Below are positions 13,679 through 25,152 of a stretch of 64,000 bases of DNA, in pieces. Source of the DNA: Petunia secreta (lineage: Eukaryota > Streptophyta > Magnoliopsida > Solanales > Solanaceae); NCBI GenBank assembly GCA_029990175.1, contig JARKIP010000011.1:25642001-25706000 (forward strand), in the 5' to 3' direction. The position numbers and the translations under genes are program-made. A model generated the notes under the pieces. It was not told the DNA's origin. It saw only the letters and a list, made by a program, of their open reading frames with translations, and did not search any database. The stretch's first letter is position 1, and the number at the start of each line of letters is the position of its first letter.

Positions 13679-14394
13679 GTGGATCAAGCCAAGATTGAGG
13701 TAATTTCAAAGCTTCCATCTATTACTATCGTAAAAGGTGTTAGGAGCTTTTTGGGACATGAAGGGTTCTACCATCGCTTTATAAAGGATTGCTCCAAGAT
13801 TGTGAATCCCTGGTGTAAGCTCCTAGAAAAAAATACCAAATTTGTGTTTCGTGAAGCATGTTTCAAGGCCTTTAAAGAGGTGAAGATGAGATTGATAACC
13901 CCACCGGTTATTGTGAGTCCAAGATGGGACTTACCATTCGAACTTAGGTATGACGCTAGCGATGTTGCATTGGGACCGGTCACCAGAATATTGAGAAAAT
14001 GATTCGCCTTCTTTATTATGCTAGAAAAACCATGAACGTGGCACAATTGAACTTTACGGTGATGGAAAAAGAGTTATTATTCATTGTATTTGCATTTGAA
14101 AAGTTCTGGTCCTTCTTGGTAGGGTCAAAAGTAATTGTTTATACAGACCACTGTGTCATTCAGTATTTGATGGCCAAGAAGGACTCCAAACCTAAATTGA
14201 TTTGATAGGTGCTTCTCTTGCAGAAGTTTGATATTTATGTCTTAGATTTAAAGGGAATCGAAAACCAAGTAGCGGATCACTTGTCCTGCTTGGAGGAGGA
14301 GGGGCGTCCAAAAGAAACTCTTGAGATTGATGACTCTTTTCCGGATGAGAGGAATTTAGTTGTGTTTTGGGAGCAAATCCCATGGTATGCGTAA
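13679..14394 (+). pseudogene. RT thumb/connection and RNase H of Athila-like pol
   Basis: It reads DQAKIEVISKLPSITIVKG, SFLGHEGFYHRFIKDCSKI, FELRYDASDVALG, LNFTVMEKELLFIVFAFEKF, VIVYTDHCVIQYLM and GIENQVADHLSCLE: the thumb and RNase H motifs in canonical order. The fingers and palm with the YVDD box are deleted between about 13675 and 13680. Frameshifts at about 14000 and a stop at 14203-14205 divide the rest. Confidence 0.85.
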
Positions 14395-14469
14395 TTCGCC
14401 AACTATGTTGTTTGTAGAGAGGTCCCAGCGGACTTATCATATAATCGAAATAAGAGATTGGCTAAGGAT

Positions 14470-15650
14470 GCTAGACATTAGTATTGGGATAAGCCATTCC
14501 TTTTCCGAACTTGTGTTGATGGAGTTATAAGGAGGTGTCGAGCCGAGTTCGAGCAAAGAGCTATTCTTGAATTGTGTCACTCCTCTCCCTATGGAAGGCA
14601 CCAAGGTGGTGTGCGGATGGCGGCTAAAGTGCTTGAAAGTGGTTTTTTTTTTCCTTCTTTTTGACAAGGATGCGCATTCATATACCAAGAATTGTGATCA
14701 CTTCCAAATAATGGGGGGTATCTCAAGGAAGCATGAAATGCCTCAAACCCCGATTATTAAGGTCGAACTCTTTGATGTTTGGGGAATTGACTTTATAGGT
14801 CTTCCCCCGAGTTTCTATAGCATGAAATATATCCTTGTGGTGGTTGATTATGTCTCTAAGTGGGTTGAGGCTATTGCACTGCCCAATAAGGAAGCTCGAA
14901 GTGTCACCGCATTTCTGAAAAAGAACAATTTCACAAGGTTTGGTACCCCCCGACCAATCGTAATTTGCAACTGGGCTTTCGATTCACTCTTGGAGAAGTA
15001 TGGCGTAAAACACAAGGTAGCTACACCTTATCATCCCCAAATTAATAGCCAAATGAAAGTCTCCAATCGAGAGATCAAGCAAATTTTGGCTAAAATAGTG
15101 AAACATTGGGCAAAGAAGCTAGATGATGCCTTGTGGGCATATCAGACGGCTTACCAGTCTCAGTTTGGTATGATTTTCCCTTACCTACAGGTCTTTAGCA
15201 AAGCAAATCACCTCCCCATTGAATTTGAACACAAAGCCTTATGGGCTTTGAAGAAGTTTAATATGAATTGGAAAGAAGCCTCCAAGTCACGGGTTGAGAA
15301 GATACATGAGATTAATGAAACGAGATTTCATGCATATGAGATTGCCAAGTTCTACAAGGAACGAATGAAGACTATCCATGATTCTAAGATTTGGAACCGA
15401 AGTTTAAAACTAGGGGACTTAGTGCTATTGTTCAACTCAAGATTGCACTTGTTCCCTGGAAAGTTGAAGTCAAAGAGAAATGGACCCTAAAAGGTGGTGG
15501 AAACATCTCCTTATGCTTAGGTCGAGTTGAAAATGAAGGCTGAGACCTTTCGGGTAAATGGTAAACATGTGAAACATTACTTAGAATGTGAAGTTGAGCC
15601 TAGAAAGGTCAGTTGCATCTTTCTCATGGAGCCAAAGGCGAATTGAGGTA
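14470..15650 (+). pseudogene. Athila-like integrase, catalytic residues lost
   Basis: One long frame (14567-15490) covers part of the zinc-binding end and the core: FDVWGIDFIGLPP gives the first Asp. The second Asp should sit in a SDNGSHF-type motif, but the frame shows VICNWAFDSLLEKYGVKH. The Glu expected in NGQVEVSN is Lys in NSQMKVSNREIKQIL. The C-terminal part (KLGDLVLLFNSRL, then FRVNGKHVKHYLE after a stop at 15488) is typical. Two of three DDE residues are gone, so it would be inactive even if translated. Confidence 0.85.
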
Positions 15651-16915
15651 ACACCGTCGATGCTTACAGAGAGAATCTCAAAATGACAAGTGATGGATGG
15701 TGATTTAGCCGCTCAATCGACGATCGTCAATCCATCTCGACTATCCCCTCATCGGCTATAGAACCGCCCATGTGAAGAAGTGGAATCAGGGACTTAAGTC
15801 CCAATTAGCCAAATTATCCACTAGCCGGACATACTATTCCGGAAACTCCCAACTCACAAACATACAAATTACTTACTCACATCAAGATCCAGGGATTCAC
15901 GCACGATTCTGTTACTCGATTCCATTACTTCCACTGATTTGGTAAGAATTCTAACCCTAGTTTTTAAATTTCATTATGGAAAGTTAGGGTTTTTCTATAA
16001 CATCATGTTGGGGGTGGGATTTAAGCGTGGATTCATGTTTTTTAACATAATTAATCTAGGGGAATTCTGACTACCTTATTTGCTTATGTTATGTTAGTTG
16101 ACATTCATTAATGGCCCTTGTTGTGTGAACTCAAAATTGAAATTCATTAATGGCTCTTGAATCTTGACAAAGTCTTGAACCTGTTTGAAAGTATTGTTGG
16201 ATAGACATTGGTTTTGGTTGGAGAAGGAGTGTTCTTGAGATAATAATTGTTGAATGTTGGAAGTTAAAAAGAATGACTTGGGTGTGTGTTTGGATGTTAA
16301 GTTGATGTTTGTTTCTTGGAATTTTGTGAATTAAAAATGATTAGATTTGGCCAATGATTCGGCTACCGCCGATGAGGAAAGGATGTGAAATGGACTAACC
16401 AAAGTGCTCGCTGGGCACCAAATCTTTGGTTGTTCCGCTGGTGCTCATAGTGAGCTCCATTCTTGGAGAAGTTGAAAAAATGGATTCCGCACTTCAATGT
16501 GCGGCCGCCGATTCCTTTTGACGTCGTCTTCGGCGACTGCCTATTTGGAATTTTGTTGCCACCGAATTTCCAGCGATTCTGCCGAGCCTTACAGTTTGTT
16601 TTATACAAATTGAGGCTCTCATTCGGTGGGTCCATCGAATATTCGAAGGTTGCAGATTTTATTTGTGTGGCAACCTAAGGTGATCGACGGCCGCCAATTT
16701 TACTGCTAATTGAGAACTTTTAAGGTTGTTTTCAATAGTTTGCCAATATTTTTGGACTTCATGAACAATATTTCTAAAATAAAGTATAAATAGTTTAGAA
16801 TAGTTGATTCATGTAGTGTGTGCTAACAATTTCTCTGATGTGTGCTATGCTTAAAATTGTGAAACATAAAGATTCAAAGTAGGGGAACCAAGCAAAGTAA
16901 AGGCACAGAAAGAAC
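15651..16915 (+). other. Spacer between integrase and the 3' ORF
   Basis: About 1.26 kb has no readable gene. It is GC-richer near 16360-16680 (with GGCCGCCG-type phrases), as seen also at 1-300. The overlapping small frames on both strands at 16363-16678 are not supported as genes. Confidence 0.5.
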
Positions 16916-18172
16916 AAGAACCAAGGAGGCTGAGAAATAAAGGGCTCAAGAGGAACCACGAAAAAGATAGAAGAGACTTCAGCTGCAGTGAGGCAAGAGG
17001 AAATAGAAAGAAAGAAACGCAAGGCAAACATGCTTCCTAAGACACCTCAGGGAAGGAAGGGCACCCAATCTGTCATGAGGGGTGATGCTGAACAAGACCC
17101 TTCTAACCCAGTAGCTGCAGTTGATACTTCATCTTCTGACTCTAATATTGAAGAATAGGGCAAGGAAAGAGTTCAAGTTATTCTTAACCCATTGAAAGAG
17201 CCTAACAGAGCAAAGAATCAAAAAGTTGAGATTCGCCAATGATGCTTCCAAGGAGATGTTTGAAAAGGTACCTCGACGAGCCCTCAATCCTGAAAAGATG
17301 TTATAAGTTAAGTGGTCAAAGAATATTATGAAGAGTTCTACGACGGTCTTGAAAGAAGCGGATGGAAATTCTTGTGTGAACCTCCCGATGAATACAATGA
17401 GGTGACTATTTGATAATTCTACGTCAACCTTTCTCAGAAGAATGAGAAATCTAGTGATGTCAAAGTGAGAGGTGTAGACATACTTTTTAGCTATGAGGAG
17501 ATCAATAAAGAACTTGGTGTTCAAGGCCCAATAAACTCATATGCTTTTGATGCAAAGAAATGATGAAGACGACTTGAGAATATGGCAAACAACTGTTATT
17601 GGAGCAAGGGCATTACTCTGCATTGGGTGAACCCAGGGATTAAAATTAAGAAATACTAGCTGAACTTTGCTGCTAAATCCTAGAATGTTGTGGTTAGTAA
17701 CCGGTTCTACCCTTCACTCAATGACACCAGAATCAAAATGGATAAAGTCATTCTTATTGCAGAAATCATGGATGAGATGAGAATCAATGTGGGAAAAGTG
17801 ATCTTTGATAGTATTGACACAAAATCCCATTAACAGAAAATTGGCTATGGGTTTCCATGTATGCTTGCTAAGTTGATGAAGAATCGGGTGCCTAAACTGT
17901 TTGATGTGGATAAGTACATAAAGGCTACGAGAATAATTGATCTAGAGATGCTCCATGATGAAGAGATAAGAGAAGGAGAACAAGAGGTTGAAAAGCAAAA
18001 TCATGCACCTCACACCACCCAAAGGGAGAGGACACCACCGAGGATAAAAGAGGTATCTATAAGGCAATTCACACAGTTCAATATCCCAGGTTCAATAAAG
18101 CAAATCACAACAATGCTCGAGGGTCTTGATGCACAAGTAAAGCAGTTTAATACACTCTATGATGACCTTGAC
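16916..18172 (+). pseudogene. Plant-transposon-protein-like 3' ORF of the Athila-like element, 5' part
   Basis: The reading follows MLPKTPQGRKGTQSVMRG at 17031, then YEEFYDGLERSGWKFLCEPP, VRGVDILFSYEEINKELGVQ, then CYWSKGITLHWVNPGIKIKK and LAKLMKNRVPKLFDVDKYI, and ends in a helical tail (IKQITTMLEGLDAQVKQFN). I compare it with the 'putative plant transposon protein' domain commonly found 3' of integrase in Athila-type elements. Several stops interrupt it. The LARD inserted at 18172; the frame resumes at 27171. Its function in Athila elements is unknown. Confidence 0.6.
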
Positions 18173-19515
18173 TGTAACGTTCCTCGAATTTCTAACTTTC
18201 AGGACTTTATCGATATGAAAGATAATTTAGATAAGCTCGTTTTGTGTGCATGAGACTCAAGTATGAAGTATGGCGTCTAACTAAATTATAGTATTTATCC
18301 TAAGGGGATACAAGTATTTAATTAGTTGGAAATGGAAAGAGAAATTATAAGAAGGCCAAAAGTTAAAGTTAGCTTCAAGTGGTCGAAAGTTAAAGGCAGT
18401 GGACTGCCTATGCAAAGTCAGCTTATAAATCACGTGTGACATGACTTTGTACACTTTTAAGTCAACTTAGACTCTTCCTTGGAGAAGCAGCAACGCCCTT
18501 AAGCACCAGCGATCATTGGGCATCAAAGAAGTTTATTCTCGGGTATCATACGAAGCGAGGTAAGTTCTTTTACGAATTTGTGATGATCATAACATCATTA
18601 CACACACGAATATATCATCCTAATGGATTGAATTCTTTAGAAAGTTTTCCAAAACCTCAAGAACATCCATTAAAGACAAGTTAATAATTTGACTTTGCAA
18701 ATTAAATTCCTTACATTATGTGGGATTGTTGTTGTGGATTATTAATGTTATAAATGGTAGCAGAGGATATAAATTTTCAAAAGGACAAGGGTTTGCTCAA
18801 AACCTAAAAAGTTAGAATTTGAACATAAGTTCTTATAGTGAGAAGAAGATAAGAACTTTGGAATTGATTAAATGAATTGATGGTTGTTGTAGTTGGTTGG
18901 TAATTGAAGTGCGTCGATTGGATGTGCGTTTAGGTTCGATGAGTAATCGAGGTGAGTTGATACGACCCTTTACTAAAGAAGTTTTACTCACAAAATCCCG
19001 CATATAAAGTGTTTGATAAAATGTCTTAAAGGGCTAATATGTGTTTAATTGGAGCGAGAGAGTGCATATTAGCTAAACCTCATTCAAGCTATCGTTCAAG
19101 AGTTTATCCTTGAGTTATATACATTGATTTTCATATTTTTTTATGTTAATTTATGTTATATTATATGTCAAATTTCATGGATTTAAGGATGTTTGAAAGT
19201 ATATCGAATAATTTATTCATATGTTCATGTCAAGTTTTACTCAAGATTATTATGGTTTATGTTCATGGATTATGTTCAAGAACTATATTGGACCCTAAAG
19301 TGGTCAAGTAAAGTTTTATAAAAATATTTTGGGAGTTACCTTGAGATTCTGAGAAGGGCTTCGTGACCATTAGTGGTTAATGTTGACCCCGAAACTACTC
19401 GTGCCAGGGTGGGATATAGGATAATTTTGCCTGACACGGCCAAGCCACAAAACGCGCAGCATGCTATCACCTGGAACTGTGTGGCGCCACAGTGAAGGGG
19501 CCTATTCGATCAGGC

Positions 19516-19528
19516 GGGGATCGAACCC
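19516..19528 (-). other. tRNA B-box-like motif inside the LTR
   Basis: The minus strand reads GGGTTCGATCCCC, matching the Pol III B-box consensus GGTTCGANNCC. An imperfect A-box-like segment (GTTAACTCTGACAT on the minus strand) lies about 45 bp upstream. The same block is in the 3' LTR near 26491-26503. It could be an embedded tRNA-derived SINE or chance. Confidence 0.35.
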
Positions 19529-19602
19529 GTGCCGATCACACGGTGACTTTATGAAATCATGTTATGTCAGAGTTAACTGGTACTCCCCAAAAAATAAAGA
19601 AA

Positions 19603-19604
<2 letters not shown>

Positions 19605-19652
<48 letters not shown>
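19605..19652. repeat. (TA)n microsatellite in the 5' LTR only
   Basis: There are 24 AT units here. The 3' LTR has only 'acgatatac' at the same place (about 26582). Confidence 0.97.
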
Positions 19653-19655
<3 letters not shown>

Positions 19656-20240
19656 TAAAGTTTAGAATTTTATTGTTTCAAGTTACTTCAACTTCTTTAA
19701 ACGTTTTATGTTCTCATGGTTTTAATGAATTATGTGCATTCCAAGTTTCTTTTAAATGTCTCGTTCCCGCTTTAGTGGGGAGTCGTTGAGACTCACTGAG
19801 TACCGCCGTGGTGTACTGACATTCTCTTCATGGGAACCTACATTGACCGATGTCAATGTAGGCGCAGGTTTTGCAGGCAAGAAGACTATGAGCTAGGATA
19901 TCCTCCCACTACTCAGTTGATTGGTGAGCTCCGCATTTGTCCGTGGAGATATATTGTATTCCACTAGTGTCATGTATAAAATTCTTAGAGGCTTCATAGA
20001 TAGTCTAACAGTTGGGTGTGGTTGTCCATTTTGCATAATCTTGCACTACATAATAAAGTTATATATTTTATAAATACAATTTCATAATGAGTTTTTATTG
20101 AAGTTCTGTTTTAAAGACAATGTCATTTGCATAGCATGACAGAGTTAGAATATCACAGTCAAGTTTAAAGGGTTCGCTCGGTCAAGTTCAGGTACCGAGT
20201 GTCGGTCGCAGCACGTTCAGAAAACAGGCCGTGACAAACT

Positions 20241-20252
20241 TGGTATCAGAGC
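20241..20252 (+). other. Primer-binding site, tRNA-iMet type
   Basis: TGGTATCAGAGC lies four bases after the end of the 5' LTR and is complementary to the 3' end of plant initiator tRNA-Met, the usual primer for minus-strand DNA synthesis. Confidence 0.95.
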
Positions 20253-23200
20253 AGCAGGTCTTAGTATCCTAGGGGTCTATGAAGCCGTGTCAGTAGGTTC
20301 TCGTTTATCGGTATGAGGGCCCCATATCTATAAATGAGGGTCTACAGACATTTAGGAAAAGTTTTCCATTCTTTCCCATTCTAGATCGTGCGTTAATGTG
20401 TAAAATGACAAAAAAAAAAAAACTCATATTTCTGTCAATCTCGTGGGAAATTGACTCGTGATATGATTGGCGTGGTGAGTTCGTTTTGAAGACATGATGC
20501 AAGCTGCTTAAGTTGTTAACTGTGAGGTGTTTGTTTCCCTTGTAATGGAATAAAGAGTGGAGATTAAGTCAAGAAGATGAGGTCCCTGATTGACCTTAGA
20601 ATGTCATATACCAAGCGAAAATCAAGGGTTACTTTAGTAAGAAATAAAGGAGCACCATGCCTGATATAGAGTTGTACAAGGACTCAAGTCAAGATTTCAC
20701 AAACACGATGAATAAGGGCACAACAAGAAGTTATCTTCGAAAGCTATATTCTGAGTTTTGTAATAAGAAGAGGAGCTACAATGGCTACCATTAATGAGTC
20801 TAAATAAGGGTTAGATAAGGCGAATATGGTAGCTAGTAGTTGAGTTAGAAGGCTAGTGCCCTATGCTTCTATGATGGTACTTAAACTACGAACAAGTACA
20901 ATAAAGTCAAGAGTAACCGGTAAGTTGGCAACCCCCGCCCTATGGCTCAAGTAACAAGATCGCACTTAAGTGGTGCTAAATATAATTAGAAGGATGCTTC
21001 CGTGCTAGAGAAACAAAAACATTAAGAAAGGAAACCCTTACTTTTAGTAATAGGTCATGTGGAACTGCTAGTAATGATATGTATGAGGTGATATGAGCCA
21101 CATGATGCATAAAGATAAGTCTACGACATTGAAAGCATTGCCATATGTTAGCGATTAGTATTGGGGTGTTAGTACCTCTAATACATCAAAGGTTAGACCA
21201 AATGGTCTCATAAGGCAACTAGTACATGTTATATGTGAGAACACTGCATATTAAGAAAAGGGAATAAGTTGCAAAGACATGAAATATACGGCAGACTTAA
21301 AGGTCACTAAGGCAATAGTGATTTTTCCCTGGGTGGTAGTTGTAATAAGTACGACAATGTTATGCTTTCCCACATTATGTATGTCTGATCTTGGAATCAC
21401 TAGACTGGAGCGAAATAAGGATTGCAGAGAACGTTCTTTAAAGCAACTCATTGAGTACTTGGTAGAGATGTTTAAACTTAAGCTGACGGATCCTTGCATC
21501 ATACATGCCTTGTATGTTTCAAGCGACATGTGAATCTAAGTTCATGCTTTAAGAAGTTGTGAATATGAGGTTTTTGTCCAAATGTTCATAGGTCCTGGAA
21601 CTTTGGATGCAAAAGTGCCTATCCTAATGGGTACTTAGAGTCATGTCAATAGTTGACTATATACACGAGAATAAGGAATAGATGGCCATGTTATACATGA
21701 GTATCTACGGAAGCAACATAAACATGACTATTGAGGTCCATGAATGGATTGCTAAAACTTAAGAAGCACAAAAGAGATGACCTTGAGATTCCAGAAATAA
21801 GAAAAATTGTCCTGAGTGGCATACAGTTACGGAATGACAAGACTAAGTTGTTCAAAGGAAGTTATTCATGGTCATGGTCACCAATGAATGCAAAGAAAGA
21901 TAAGAAAGACCAAACATATATCCCAAGACATTCTTGTGAGAGCCAAGATGAATTAAGGAACTTGGAAAAACTCATTCCCCTGTTATAGAGAAGGAGAATT
22001 TATGGCAGTACACTTCAGAGAAGTTTTTTTTAGGGTATGGGCTAAAATCCCAAGATTTAAAACAGTAATGGTGTGTTTGAAGCTCAAAAATTATGAGAGC
22101 TTTCAGAAGTACATAATGAGATGGCTCAAGCCTCAAGTATGTTGTATTTAGAATGTGGCAAAGGGACCTAATATATTCAAAAGTGAGCATGAGAACAATC
22201 GTATGTTGACGAGCTATGCCTTGTAGTAATAGTAAGGATAAATATGCATAATGAATAGTATGCTAATTGCTAATTGTATATATATATTCAGAAGTGCCAC
22301 CGGTTGACACAAAAATCACAAAAGCCAGGCTCTAAGGGGCAAGATACTTAAAAAAAAAAAAAAAAATAGCCTACATGCCATATAATTTAGAGAAGTACCT
22401 TATGAAATTTCATGAATACATGATATTAGAAAAGTTTTGAATGTATAAAAGAAAAAAAAAAGAGTTATGTTTATTTTTTTTTCTTAATGCTTGCACATAG
22501 TTTTATAAGAGCGGATTTAAGAGTTAATACGCATGCGGTACTGAGTTTCTCAAGGAGCCTCCCTTTCTCAAGTTCAGTTAAGAGTGATTTCGTGGAGTAC
22601 AATCTAAGAGGTTTGCAAGAAAAGGCACTGGTTGTCAAGCGAGCAACCTACACAGTTGGTATGATGCTAATGAGGTGTAGTCGTATAACTAAGAGTTTAG
22701 GAGTGTCGCAATATTCAAAAACTAGAAAAAAAAACTAATGGAGGCCAAACTGAGCGTGTCAATCGCAACTCAATTGACGGGTGCTAAGTATGGAATCTAA
22801 GCAAGGGTATGGAGCCTAAATAGGAGAGCAAAGTAGCAACTCGGGAGGTGAGTAATGAATAAGGAAGAGCTTTATCTACAAATTCAGAATTTAGAGAAGT
22901 CAAAGGAAAAAAAAAATACTGTGGAAAAATTAAGGGAGTGTACAGAGCATATTTAAGAATATGTTTGTCTGTACCAGGATGTATCTAGATCCAACGATCA
23001 ATTTCTTGAAAATTTTGTACTCACGATTGATGTCAAGGCAAGTAGAGGAAATTTCCCTTTGACACGAACAGTACATAGAGGAACCCAATACCTCACTACG
23101 CTACGAAATGAGTATATTAATGTAGGTGTAATACAACTGCATCCAAAGGAGTATCTGATGGAGCATAAAAATGAGACCCCCATTTTCTATCAGAAGAGAG

Positions 23201-25140
23201 TTGTTATCGGTTTGAGGTATTAAACCAAAATGAAAAGATTTCATCTATTTGACAAAAAATATTATGCGTTAGTGACCTTAAAAAAATGGTGATAATGATG
23301 AAGGCAAGTATCACAAGAGAAGTTTGTTTCGAGCCTCGAGCCAATGGTAGGGAATGATAAAACGTTCCATTGGAAGTGTTAACGGTATAAACCATTTATA
23401 ATTGGTCAGGAACTGGAAATTCAATGCGTCCACGAAGCCTAGAGACGCAAGTATGCGTGAATTGAAATACACTAAGTGTTAGATCAACGTGAGAATACTA
23501 CCACAGTGCAACAAGTTTCGAATGGGATGACCCTGAGTTCAGTAAGTAACAATAATGAAAGAGAATATGTCCAACCATAAAGGGATGGAAATGCCTGAAC
23601 TTCAACTTGATTGAGAGGTTTCTTAAAATGAACAAATGAAAGAGCCTACTCATCGAGGGAATATGTGAACAAGTGCTACAGACTTAGTTAAAGTGAGAAT
23701 GAACACTTTCTATGGATCAAGTATGGCATTGTTCATAGTCACTTTCTACTCCTTGTTTGATGCATCTGCACTTCAGAGTACTGCATAATAATGACTTGCC
23801 TTATCTTTCTATTTGGATTTGCATGTGCCTCGCTTTTAACTCTTTCGAGAGGTTGCTGCTTTATTAGACAACTAGAAGGATTTCTATTTGAAAAGAGAAG
23901 GACCGAAAAAAAATGAAATAACTAAATACTATGAAATCATCCTATGTAGAAAGATAAATCTTTTAGCAAATAGATATGAGTTTGTAGTGACTTCTCAAAT
24001 CTTCTGTATTACTTGAAAGGGGGAAAGAGAAAAAGAACCTCAAGTTGATTCATAGGCTGGTTCATATCTAAAGTTGGGTTATTAGTCTAGTATACTCCAA
24101 TGAAACCCAATTTATGAAACTCGACATGGAATTGTAACGAAGTGAGCAACTGATTCATATAAAGAACTTTTGATTATTCATTATTGCCTTGGTTTATTTA
24201 TGTTATATGTTGAGGGTTATTGCACCTATTTACCACGAGGTCTCTTGCGCTAAAGTTCAAAATCAAGTCTTGTGTGATTAAGATACTGGTAATGGAATAT
24301 TTTACCTATCAATGATTCGAATTAGATAAGACAAGTGTTAACCTCAAACATTAAGGAAAAATAAAGCACAAAAAAAAATCAAGAAGACTGAAATTTTCCA
24401 TGAGTTCTGTAAGGACAAAAGACAACTTCGGGTGGAACTATGGAGGCTGCTATGGTATTATGAAAGTACTATTAGTGAACAAGGTTCATGAAAGTATAAA
24501 AGAGAAGTAAAGCAATAGAACCATCGGGTCTGATGACACCTACAAGAAAGGAAACAAGGCAGCAATTAAAAAAAAATGATGACTGACCTCAGTCCCGAAA
24601 TTACTTTCTATCCATGGAAGAAGAAAAATGTGATTTGTACTATAAGGGGATGTACAATGTTACAAGGTATGTGTAAAGTTAATTTTTCATGTGTAACAAA
24701 ACAGGTAAAATTTATGGAAAGGTTTGCATATGAAATTTCGCAGCTTCTTGATATAATTATATTATTTGTATGGTCGAGAGAGGCCTTGATGATTGTTTAG
24801 GTTGGATAGTTGTATGTGCACATTGAAAGTGTTTATTGGGATATGTTCCAATTTTATGATAGTCTAATTTATAGGGTAAAATCCTTCGTACTTTTTTAAG
24901 AAGATGACGAGTTTGCCAAATACTAAGGTTGGTAGTAAGCAGAGACTGTGGAAACAAGGTGTCAGGTACTTTCTAAGCTTAAAGAACAATTGGGTCGACA
25001 TTCGAGGACGAATGTTTCAAGTGTGGGAGAATGTTACGATCTTGAATTTTGCAAGCTCTTTAGTTCATCAAGTACGACAGAGATGGTCAAAAGGGGTCTA
25101 AGGATAAGGTTCAACCAACATTCGAGGACGAATGATTTTA
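20253..25140 (+). other. LARD internal region, non-coding
   Basis: I find no gag, protease, RT, RNase H or integrase motif on either strand. The longest frames are 60-92 aa and unlike any known domain. Many short poly-A runs are scattered through it. Two copies of CATTCGAGGACGAATG lie at 24999-25014 and 25119-25134. Apart from these motifs I see nothing. Confidence 0.75.
24999..25134 (+). repeat. Duplicated palindrome-bearing segment before the 3' LTR
   Basis: CATTCGAGGACGAATG (arms CATTCG/CGAATG, loop AGGA) occurs twice, 120 bp apart. The first copy is followed by 'gtgggagaa' and TGTTACGATCTTGAATTT, which imitates a polypurine tract plus LTR start (TGTAACGTTCCTCGAATTT). The second is followed by the real junction. 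Confidence 0.8.
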
Positions 25141-25152
25141 AGAAGGGAAGAA
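25139..25152 (+). other. Polypurine tract of the LARD
   Basis: AAGAAGGGAAGAA directly precedes TGTAACG of the 3' LTR. Confidence 0.85.

Larger units (their letters stand above)
18173..20236 (+). repeat. 5' LTR of the LARD
   Basis: 2064 bp, TG...CA. It is longer than the 3' LTR mainly because it contains a (TA)n run at 19605-19652. A TATA-like TTTATAAATAC lies near 20067. Confidence 0.95.

Noticed and set aside
20253..25140. Degenerate chromovirus pol in the LARD interior
   Set aside because: I looked for DSG, YVDD, DDE and zinc-knuckle motifs in the frames and saw none; a profile search could still find very decayed pieces.
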